The notes under the pieces were generated by a model. The model was given only the letters and a program-made list of their open reading frames with translations. It was not told the origin of the DNA and searched no databases. From the NCBI RefSeq assembly GCF_000332995.1, contig NZ_BANS01000045.1, forward strand, positions 1 through 36,950: a stretch of DNA of 36,950 bases, written 5' to 3'. The position numbers were made by a program, and so were the translations under genes. Below are positions 1-6,644 of the stretch, one piece after another. Origin of the DNA: Gordonia amicalis NBRC 100051 = JCM 11271 (lineage in GTDB: Bacteria; Actinomycetota; Actinomycetes; Mycobacteriales; Mycobacteriaceae). How positions within the stretch are numbered: the stretch's first letter is position 1; each line of letters begins with the position of its first letter.

Positions 1-21
1 GAACCGGCATGGGGGCGGAGC

Positions 22-1188
22 TCAGAGGTTTCGCAACCGTTCCGCGGCTTCGGCGATAACGTCGTCGCGTTTGGCGAAGGCGAAGCGTACGAGGTGGTGC
101 CAGGGTTCACGGTCGTCGGCGAAGACGCTGACCGGGACCGCGGCGACGCCGATCCGTTCCGGCAACGACCGGCAGAACTCGATGCCGTCGTCGATGCCGA
201 GGGGGCGGGGATCGGCGCAGACGAAATAGGTTGCCTCGCTGCGATGTACGTCGAAGCCGGCGTCGAGTAGCGCGTCGGTGATCATATCCCGCTTCTCCTG
301 CAGCGCGGCGGCCGATCCACGGACCCAACCGATCTCGTTGTCGAGTGCGTGCGCGACGGCCGGTTGGAACGGTCCGGAACCGACGTAGGACATGTACTGC
401 TTGGCCGTCTTGGCCGCGGCGACCAGTTCAGGTGGTCCACTGATCCAGCCGACCTTCCAGCCCGTGCAGTTGAAAGTCTTACCGGCGCTGGAGATCCGGA
501 GCGTACGCTCGCGCATCTCGGGCAGGGTCGCCAGCGGGGTGTGGGTGCGTCCGTCGAAGAGCAGGTGTTCGTACACCTCGTCGGTCACCGCGATGACGTC
601 GAATTCGATGCACAGGCGGGCGATTTCGGCGAGGTCGTCCTCGGAGAGCACGGTGCCCGTCGGATTGTGCGGCGTGTTCAGCATGAACACGGCACTCTTC
701 GGGCCGAAGGCGTCCGCGAGACGTTCGCGGTCGAGGCGGAAACCGTCGCCGTCGGGGACGAGCGGTACGACGCGTCGGACACCACCGGCCATCGCGACGG
801 TCGCGGCGTAGGCGTCGTAGTACGGCTCGATCATGATGACCTCGTCGCCCGGCTCGATGATCCCGACGATGGCACCCGCGACCGCTTCCGTCGCGCCGAC
901 CGTGATCAGAACCTCGCGGTCGGGGTCGTAGTCGAGGTCGTAGTGCTCGCGCTGGTGGCGCGCGACCGCATGCCGCAGTTCCAGGACCCCGATCCCGGGC
1001 GGGTACTGGTTGTGGCCGTCGGTGATGGCGCGCCGGGCGGCTTCGAGCATCGCTTCCGGACCGTCGGTGTCGGGGAAACCCTGCCCCAGGTTGATGGCGT
1101 CGTGCTCGACGGCCAGCGCCGACATCTCGGCGAAGATCGTGGTCATGAACGGCCGCAGACGGGTCGCGGTCCTGCTCTCGAATGACAT
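22..1188 (-). CDS. dapC: PLP-dependent aminotransferase, DapC-like
   Basis: Class I/II fold-type I aminotransferase of 388 aa. Visible landmarks, counted from the chosen start: the NPTG motif (about residues 175-178), the TDEVYEHLLFD segment with the cofactor Asp and Tyr (about 203-206), the SSAGKTF motif carrying the Schiff-base lysine (about K237), and a C-terminal HLVRFAFAK segment with the carboxylate-binding Arg. The start at 1188 (MSFESRTATRL) is preferred over an in-frame ATG 18 nt upstream because the family begins near here; neither has a strong Shine-Dalgarno. The M. tuberculosis counterpart beside the XPB helicase (Rv0858c) is annotated as N-succinyldiaminopimelate aminotransferase (lysine/peptidoglycan precursor synthesis). 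That function is transferred by family and position; a methionine or kynurenine aminotransferase of the same family cannot be excluded. Confidence 0.85.
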   Translation of the reverse strand: MSFESRTATRLRPFMTTIFAEMSALAVEHDAINLGQGFPDTDGPEAMLEAARRAITDGHNQYPPGIGVLELRHAVARHQREHYDLDYDPDREVLITVGATEAVAGAIVGIIEPGDEVIMIEPYYDAYAATVAMAGGVRRVVPLVPDGDGFRLDRERLADAFGPKSAVFMLNTPHNPTGTVLSEDDLAEIARLCIEFDVIAVTDEVYEHLLFDGRTHTPLATLPEMRERTLRISSAGKTFNCTGWKVGWISGPPELVAAAKTAKQYMSYVGSGPFQPAVAHALDNEIGWVRGSAAALQEKRDMITDALLDAGFDVHRSEATYFVCADPRPLGIDDGIEFCRSLPERIGVAAVPVSVFADDREPWHHLVRFAFAKRDDVIAEAAERLRNL

Positions 1189-1289
1189 GCGTCCAGGGTG
1201 GCACATCGCCGGGCCGTGCAGCGTCCGGACCGCGTTTGACCTGCCTGATTCCCGGGCTTTGCAACGTCATTGCAGCGTACGATCCTCGC

Positions 1290-1847
1290 ATGACAGCGCC
1301 GGCGAAGGTTCGAACGTCTGGTCGCGTGCGACCCGCGGGCATCATCGCGATCGTGGCGTGCGCCGCGCTGGTGGTGCTGGGCGGATGTTCGTCGGTCGAG
1401 CGTGTGACGAACAACGTCTCCAAGCCGTCGGATGTGGCGATCGGTCAATGTGTGCAGGTCAGGACGGCCGGCGGCGACGATGCAACGGTCGAGGCGACGA
1501 AGTCGGATTGCGACGCCGACGCGATGACCTTCATCGCGTCGCAGATCGTGTCCGGCGAGTGCGGCGAGTTCGAGAACTACCTGACCTTCCCCGAGACCTC
1601 CGACCGTCTGTGTCTGATGCCGAACTTCGCTCAGAGTGAGTGCTACTCGATCCCGCAGTCCGCGGGTGGGTCGCTGGTCGACTTCAAGGAGGTCGACTGC
1701 GACGCCGACGCCGGCCCCGACTCCGTGATCTATCGCGTCGAGACCACCGGCGACGGCTCGCTCGAATGCGCCGAAGGCCAGGTCAAGGCCACCTACGAGA
1801 AGCCGGAACCGCGCGTCTACTGCCTGGCGTCGCTGTCCGGCGCCTGA
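1290..1847 (+). CDS. Lipoprotein with eight-cysteine LppU-like domain
   Basis: 185-aa predicted lipoprotein. The N-terminus has Arg/Lys residues, a hydrophobic stretch (about residues 17-32) and the lipobox VLGGC with the lipidated Cys at 33. The mature part has eight cysteines at 54, 74, 91, 108, 118, 137, 160 and 178. It is clearly homologous to the C-terminal extracytoplasmic domain of the kinase encoded next door (cysteines 457-583 there), with almost identical cysteine spacing and shared phrases such as LCLMPNF / LCLTPNF and GGSLVDFKEVDC / GGSLSDYREVPC. The domain resembles the LppU/SCO3897-type family. The ATG at 1290 is chosen because it places the signal peptide directly at the N-terminus; longer upstream reading has no signal-like sequence. 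It is divergent from dapC with about 100 bp between them and 141 bp upstream of the kinase on the same strand. A partner or ligand-binding role alongside the kinase is inference. Confidence 0.85.
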   Translation: MTAPAKVRTSGRVRPAGIIAIVACAALVVLGGCSSVERVTNNVSKPSDVAIGQCVQVRTAGGDDATVEATKSDCDADAMTFIASQIVSGECGEFENYLTFPETSDRLCLMPNFAQSECYSIPQSAGGSLVDFKEVDCDADAGPDSVIYRVETTGDGSLECAEGQVKATYEKPEPRVYCLASLSGA

Positions 1848-1988
1848 CCCTCATCGCCCCTCGACCGGGCCACCGCCGCATCGTTCCGGGGTGGTCCGGT
1901 TGAGCGACGCCGGGACACGTTGTGGTCGCCGCACACGATCTGGAGGTGACAGACTTGGACAACCTGCCGAGAAGGATGAGGAGGGGCG

Positions 1989-3752
1989 ATGCCGCGGAAC
2001 CCCGGGGAGCACTTCGCCGGATACACGATCATCCGACTCATCGGTCGGGGCGGAATGGGCGAGATCTATCTGGCCCGACACCCGCACCTGCCGCGCAACG
2101 AGGCGCTGAAGGTCCTGCCTGCCGAACTCAGCCGTGACCCGATGTACCGGCAGCGGTTCGTCAAGGAGGCCGAACACGCCTCGAGTGTCGTGCATCCGTC
2201 GATCGTCACCATCTTCAACTCCGGTGAGTACGACGGTCATCTGTGGATCGCGATGGAGTTCATCGACGGCATCGACGCCCTCAAACTGTTGCGGAAGACT
2301 CCGCAGGGACTCGATCCGCAGACCGTCATCGCCATCGTCCGGTCCGTCGGCGCCGCCCTCGACCGTGCCCACGCCACCGGCCTGCTGCACCGCGACGTCA
2401 AACCCGCCAACATCCTGCTCCAGGGCCTCGACAGTCCAGAACCGCGAGTGTTGCTCGCGGACTTCGGGATTGCCAAGTCGGAACAGGACGTCAGCCATCT
2501 GACGTCGACCAACGTCTTCCTCGGCACCGTGGCCTACGCGGCGCCGGAGCAACTGCTCGGCGACACCGTCGACGGCCGCGCCGACCAGTACGCGCTCGCC
2601 GCCACCGTCTTCGAACTCCTCACCGGCCGGCCACCGTTCCAGGGCTCCGGCACGGCGTCGATCATCGCCCACCATCTGCAGTCGATGCCGCCACGACTGT
2701 CGAGCCTGCGTCCCGGGATCTCGCCCGCGGCCGACGCGGTGTTCAGTCGCGCACTGGCCAAGGAACCCGAACGCCGCTATCGCTCGTGCCGTGAGTTCGG
2801 CGTCGAACTCGAACGAGCACTCACCACACCGGACCCGCCGAAGCTGTCCAAGGGGCCGCCGCTGCCAGCCCCCGGTTCGACGCCCGGACCGGGAATCGGT
2901 GCTCCGTATCAGCGGCCGGGGAGCCATGGGCCGCAGCAATCGCCTCGGGCCGCGCAGCCGCCCTACGGGGGTCAACCGTCGTATGCCGGGGCTTCGCCCG
3001 GCACCGGGTCGCCGGGGTATTCGCCCGGACAACCGCCACCGGGTTCGTATCCCGGCGGCTACCAGGGGTATCCGTCGCAACCCGGATACCCGACGCCGCC
3101 GCCCGGGAAGAAGGGGTCGGGGGTACTGATCGCGCTCGGTGCGCTCGCGCTCGTGCTGGTCCTCGCCATCGTCGGTGGCATCGTCTACGTGGCGACCAAG
3201 GTGTCGAGCCCACCCGAGGCGTCGGGGACATCGACGACGAACGCAGCCGGCCCCACGGAGTCCGCCGGGACCACCCCGGGCCAGAGTCCCGCGGCCCGCA
3301 CCACCGACACCACGCCACTGTCGGTCACCGGACCCGACGACGTGCAACTCGGCGAATGCGTCAGCATCGCCATGCAGGCGGGGTCGTCGACGACGGTGCT
3401 GGCGTCGAAGGTCGACTGCGACTCGTCGGGCATGAACTTCTACACCGCGTCGATCATCCCCGCATCCACGTCCTGTGCCAGCGAACAGAATTCGACGCTG
3501 ACCTTCCCGAACAGCACCCGGAAGCTGTGCCTCACACCGAATTTCTACCAGGGGCTCTGCTATCTGATCCCGAAGGAGGGCGGGTCGCTGTCGGACTATC
3601 GCGAGGTTCCGTGCACGAGTGCGCCCGCGTTGCGGACGGTACTCGCGCGCGTCAGCACACGGGCCACCTCGTCGGTCACCTGCGCCACGGGCGAAGCCCG
3701 CTGGACGTTCTTCCAGCCGGAGTCGATCGGATATTGCCTCGTCGAGATCTGA
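1989..3752 (+). CDS. Transmembrane Ser/Thr protein kinase with LppU-like sensor
   Basis: 587-aa Hanks-type receptor kinase. Kinase domain about 10-280: glycine loop GRGGMGEIY (19-27), ATP lysine K41, HRDVKPAN (134-141, catalytic D136), DFG (158-160), APE (185-187); all key residues are present, so activity is expected. A Pro/Gly/Tyr-rich linker (about 283-373) leads to one membrane helix (about 377-404), a Ser/Thr/Ala-rich stalk and a C-terminal outer domain (about 450-587) with eight cysteines matching those of the upstream lipoprotein. The start is supported by an AGGAGG-type ribosome binding site just before the ATG at 1989. It converges with the XPB helicase. The topology is that of PknB-like actinobacterial kinases, but the sensor is not PASTA. 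The ligand is unknown. Confidence 0.92.
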   Translation: MPRNPGEHFAGYTIIRLIGRGGMGEIYLARHPHLPRNEALKVLPAELSRDPMYRQRFVKEAEHASSVVHPSIVTIFNSGEYDGHLWIAMEFIDGIDALKLLRKTPQGLDPQTVIAIVRSVGAALDRAHATGLLHRDVKPANILLQGLDSPEPRVLLADFGIAKSEQDVSHLTSTNVFLGTVAYAAPEQLLGDTVDGRADQYALAATVFELLTGRPPFQGSGTASIIAHHLQSMPPRLSSLRPGISPAADAVFSRALAKEPERRYRSCREFGVELERALTTPDPPKLSKGPPLPAPGSTPGPGIGAPYQRPGSHGPQQSPRAAQPPYGGQPSYAGASPGTGSPGYSPGQPPPGSYPGGYQGYPSQPGYPTPPPGKKGSGVLIALGALALVLVLAIVGGIVYVATKVSSPPEASGTSTTNAAGPTESAGTTPGQSPAARTTDTTPLSVTGPDDVQLGECVSIAMQAGSSTTVLASKVDCDSSGMNFYTASIIPASTSCASEQNSTLTFPNSTRKLCLTPNFYQGLCYLIPKEGGSLSDYREVPCTSAPALRTVLARVSTRATSSVTCATGEARWTFFQPESIGYCLVEI

Positions 3753-3772
3753 CGGGGGACAGGGGCGTGGTC

Positions 3773-3800
3773 GACCCCGGCGGGTCTCGCCGCCGGGGTC
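3773..3800. terminator. Hairpin between convergent kinase and helicase genes
   Basis: Perfect 10-bp inverted repeat: GACCCCGGCG at 3773-3782 and CGCCGGGGTC at 3791-3800, with an 8-nt loop. It lies in the 58-bp gap between two converging genes, where a bidirectional terminator is expected. There is no clear T-tract on either side, as is common in high-GC actinobacteria. Confidence 0.55.
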
Positions 3801-3810
3801 GGGGCCTGAC

Positions 3811-5490
3811 TCAGTCCGCGGAGGTGGTGTCCCCGATGGTCGGGCCGAGGAGGTCGTCGGCGTCGGTGATGCGGTACGCGTAACCCTGCTCGGCGAGGAA
3901 CCGCTGCCGGTGTGCGGCGTAATCGGCGTCGAGGGTGTCGCGGGACACCACCGAGTAGAAGTGGGCTTGTCCGCCATCGTGTTTCGGTCGCAGCAGGCGA
4001 CCGAGGCGCTGGGCCTCTTCCTGGCGTGACCCGAAGGTGCCCGACACCTGGACGGCTACCGACGCCTCCGGGAGGTCGATGGAGAAGTTCGCCACCTTGG
4101 ACACGACGAGCGTCTGCAACTCGCCGGAACGGAAGCGGTCGAACAGGATCTCGCGCTCCTTGTTCTTCGTCGACCCCTGGATGACCGGGCAGTCGAGTTC
4201 GCGGCCGAGCTCCTCCAGCTGGTCGATATAGGCGCCGATCACCAGCGTCGGCGCCCCCTGGTGCTTGTTCAGGATCGCCTTCACCACGTTGACCTTGGTG
4301 TGCGCGGTGGAGCAGAGCTTGTACTTCTCCTCTGGCTCGGCGACCGCGTACTGCAGGCGCTCCTCGTCGGTGAGCGTCACGCGGACCTCGATGCACTCGG
4401 CGGGTGCGATCCAGCCCTGGGCCTCGATGTCCTTCCACGGGGCGTCGTAACGCTTGGGGCCGATGAGGGAGAAGACGTCATCTTCGCGGCCGTCCTCGCG
4501 GACCAGGGTCGCGGTGAGGCCGAGGCGTCGGCGCGACTGCAGGTCGGCGGTCATGCGGAAGACCGGGGCGGGCAGCAGGTGCACCTCGTCGTAGATGATC
4601 AGGCCCCAGTCGCGGGAGTCGAAGAGGTCGAGATTCCTGTACTCGCCCTTCGACTTTCGCGTCATCACCTGATAGGTCGCAATGGTGACCGGACGGATCT
4701 CCTTGCGCTCGCCGGAGTACTCGCCGATCTCCTCCTCGGTCAGCGTGGTGCGGGCGATCAGCTCGCGCTTCCACTGCCGGCCGGCGACGGTGTTGGTCAC
4801 CAGGATCAGTGTGGTGGCGCCGGCCTTGGCCATCGCGGCCGCGCCGACCATCGTCTTGCCCGCACCACACGGCAGCACGACCACACCGGAGCCGCCGGCC
4901 CAGAACGAGTCGGCCGCCATCTCCTGATAGTCGCGCAGGTGCCAGTCGTCCTGGGCGAGGGCGATGGGATGCGCCTCGCCGTCGACATAACCCGCGAGGT
5001 CCTCGGCCGGCCAGCCGACCTTCAGCAGCACCTGCTTGAGGCGGCCGCGCTCGGACGGATGGACGATGACGGTGTCGTCGTCGATCTGCGCACCCAGCAT
5101 CGGGGCGACCTTCTTGTTGCGCATGACCTCGAGCAGCACCGCACGGTCGAGGCTGACGAGGGTCAGTCCGTGCGCCGGGTGCTTCACCAGCTGCAGGCGG
5201 CCGAAGCGGCCCATCGTGTCGACGACGTCCATCAGCAGCGGCTGCGGCACGGCATAGCGCGAGTAGGTGACCAGCGCGTCGACGACCTGTTCGGCGTCGT
5301 GACCCGCGGCGCGCGCATTCCACAGGGCGAGAGGCGTGACCCGGTAGGTGTGCACGTGCTCGGGGGCACGTTCGAGCTCGGCGAAGGGTGCGATCGCCGC
5401 ACGGGCCGCCGGCGCGTCGGGGTGGTCGACCTCGAGCAGCAGCGTTTTGTCGGATTGCACGATCAGGGGTCCATCGGTCACCCGCTCCAT
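3811..5490 (-). CDS. XPB/Rad25-type DNA helicase
   Basis: 559-aa superfamily 2 DNA helicase, the bacterial homologue of eukaryotic XPB (ERCC3). N-terminal damage-recognition-like region about 1-185; helicase domain 1 has Walker A LPCGAGKT (206-213), DEVH box (301-304) and motif III LTAT (325-328). Domain 2 has the arginine-finger motif QRLGRLLRP (494-502). It closely resembles M. tuberculosis Rv0861c, an ATP-dependent 3'-5' helicase. The family length is about 540-560 aa, so it is complete. The start could be the ATG at 5490 or the GTG nine bases downstream (5481), which would give the VTDGPLIVQSDK N-terminus typical of mycobacteria; ribosome binding sites do not decide it. It lies 46 bp downstream of the MpaB-family gene on the same strand and near its usual partner, the helicase-associated protein at 6645-8993. 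Confidence 0.95.
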   Translation of the reverse strand: MERVTDGPLIVQSDKTLLLEVDHPDAPAARAAIAPFAELERAPEHVHTYRVTPLALWNARAAGHDAEQVVDALVTYSRYAVPQPLLMDVVDTMGRFGRLQLVKHPAHGLTLVSLDRAVLLEVMRNKKVAPMLGAQIDDDTVIVHPSERGRLKQVLLKVGWPAEDLAGYVDGEAHPIALAQDDWHLRDYQEMAADSFWAGGSGVVVLPCGAGKTMVGAAAMAKAGATTLILVTNTVAGRQWKRELIARTTLTEEEIGEYSGERKEIRPVTIATYQVMTRKSKGEYRNLDLFDSRDWGLIIYDEVHLLPAPVFRMTADLQSRRRLGLTATLVREDGREDDVFSLIGPKRYDAPWKDIEAQGWIAPAECIEVRVTLTDEERLQYAVAEPEEKYKLCSTAHTKVNVVKAILNKHQGAPTLVIGAYIDQLEELGRELDCPVIQGSTKNKEREILFDRFRSGELQTLVVSKVANFSIDLPEASVAVQVSGTFGSRQEEAQRLGRLLRPKHDGGQAHFYSVVSRDTLDADYAAHRQRFLAEQGYAYRITDADDLLGPTIGDTTSAD

Positions 5491-5536
5491 TGTCCAGATG
5501 GGAGCACCGATTGTCAGCGACGGGCCTCTTTGTGGG

Positions 5537-6463
5537 TCAGAACACGGGGATGCCGAGCCGTCGGCGCACCCGCAGGTCGACGATGTTCAGCCGGAAAATA
5601 CCCCGCAGAAGCGGTGCCACGACCGGGTCGACGACGCGCATCGCGGCGAGAATCGACTGGTAGCGGCGGGCGTCGTCCTCGGTCCAGGTCCAGCCCATCA
5701 TCGCGCGGAACTCCGGGGGGAGGCCTGCGTTGATGGCGTAGGTGAGGAAACCGCCGAGGGTCTTGTGGGCGACGGTGCCCACGACGCCGGCGCGGAACTC
5801 GAGGAACGAGAGGTCGGCGAGATTGCGTAGTTCCTGGCGCACCGGCTCGTCGATCCGCAGTTCGGCCAGCTGGCTGTTCCAGTAGACGAGGAGCTCGTCG
5901 TAGGTGGCCGGCCACTTGTCGCGGGGGACGTTGAGCGCGGTGCCGAGCGGATGCGCCTCGGTGAGGACCATCTGCTTCTCGGCCTCGGTGAGCGGTCCGT
6001 AGATCAGTTCGTACTGGTCGATGAAGTACTTGAGCAGGCACACCGCGACCCACAGCTGCAGACGCGAATCGTTGGCGCTGTAGCGGACGGGGCTGGTCTC
6101 GGTGGAGTAGACCTGGTCGTGGACACGGCCGACGAACTCGTGGATGTAGGCATTGTCCTCGTCGCTGCCCATCAGCGCGACGGCCAGGAAGGTGCCGGTG
6201 GTGCGGGCCCGTTTGGTCGGGCGCTTGATGGCGTTGCCCCGCGGGACGCGGCTCTCGTGGACGCCGTACCCGACCTTCGGGTTGGACAGCTGCATGATCA
6301 CGTTCGCGACGGAGAGCGTCGGACCGATGACGGTGACGAGGTCGGCGGGGCGTGTCACCGGACGCCGGCGTCGTGACGGCGGTTTGATCCTCGATACCAG
6401 GTCGTGCTGGTAGGTGTCCGGGACGTCGGCGGTAGCGTCGGCGAGAGGGCGCACAGCGGTCAT
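5537..6463 (-). CDS. MpaB/DUF2236-family oxygenase-like protein
   Basis: 308-aa all-helical protein resembling the oxygenase-MpaB (DUF2236) family, which includes latex-clearing proteins and many uncharacterised actinobacterial proteins. The family pattern is visible in the middle: an R-TGTFLA segment, EFVGRVHDQVYS, then SANDSRLQLWV and a Y-x3-YGPLTEAEK region. Known relatives bind heme; whether the heme ligands are kept cannot be settled by eye. There is no signal peptide. The start at 6463 has GAGGAAAG about 11 nt upstream. It sits between the XPB helicase and the helicase-associated protein, which I remember as adjacent in M. tuberculosis, so it may be an insertion into that pair. Substrate unknown. 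Confidence 0.75.
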   Translation of the reverse strand: MTAVRPLADATADVPDTYQHDLVSRIKPPSRRRRPVTRPADLVTVIGPTLSVANVIMQLSNPKVGYGVHESRVPRGNAIKRPTKRARTTGTFLAVALMGSDEDNAYIHEFVGRVHDQVYSTETSPVRYSANDSRLQLWVAVCLLKYFIDQYELIYGPLTEAEKQMVLTEAHPLGTALNVPRDKWPATYDELLVYWNSQLAELRIDEPVRQELRNLADLSFLEFRAGVVGTVAHKTLGGFLTYAINAGLPPEFRAMMGWTWTEDDARRYQSILAAMRVVDPVVAPLLRGIFRLNIVDLRVRRRLGIPVF

Positions 6464-6496
6464 GACGGGCCAACTTTCCTCGGCTGAGTACCCGTG

Positions 6497-6526
6497 AGCC
6501 TACCAAGATTCTGAGACGGATGTCAC
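6497..6526 (-). promoter_or_regulatory. Candidate promoter for the MpaB-family gene
   Basis: Read on the minus strand: GTGACA (complement of 6521-6526), an 18-nt spacer, then TAGGCT (complement of 6497-6502). The predicted transcription start near 6490 is about 27 nt before the start codon. The match to a sigma-70-like consensus is moderate. Confidence 0.35.
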
Positions 6527-6555
6527 AGGTCGTTCCATTGGGCGGCCGGACGGCT

Positions 6556-6634
6556 GAGAAATTCGTCCCCCTGAAGGGTGTCCGGGGGCAATATGCCCTC
6601 GGGTGGTGCTCAGGGGGACGAGAATTTCGCCGGA
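6556..6634 (-). repeat. Dispersed nested palindromic element, copy A
   Basis: About 75 bp with a nested inverted repeat. The outer arms are GAAATTC-GTCCCCCTGA (6558-6574) and TCAGGGGGACGAGAATTTC (6610-6628), pairing with a 2-nt bulge. The inner hairpin is GGGCA (6586-6590), loop ATA, TGCCC (6594-6598). Read on the minus strand it aligns along its whole length with the element at 34902-34983. It lies just after the stop codon of the helicase-associated gene, so it could also end that transcript. Confidence 0.75.
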
Positions 6635-6644
6635 CCGGCGCAGA

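Noticed and set aside
1851..3977. 708-codon minus-strand frame opposite the first kinase
   Set aside because: Arg/Gly-rich shadow; the opposite strand has all kinase motifs in order.
4261..5733. 490-codon plus-strand frame opposite the XPB helicase
   Set aside because: No domain sense; antisense shadow of a conserved helicase in GC-rich DNA.
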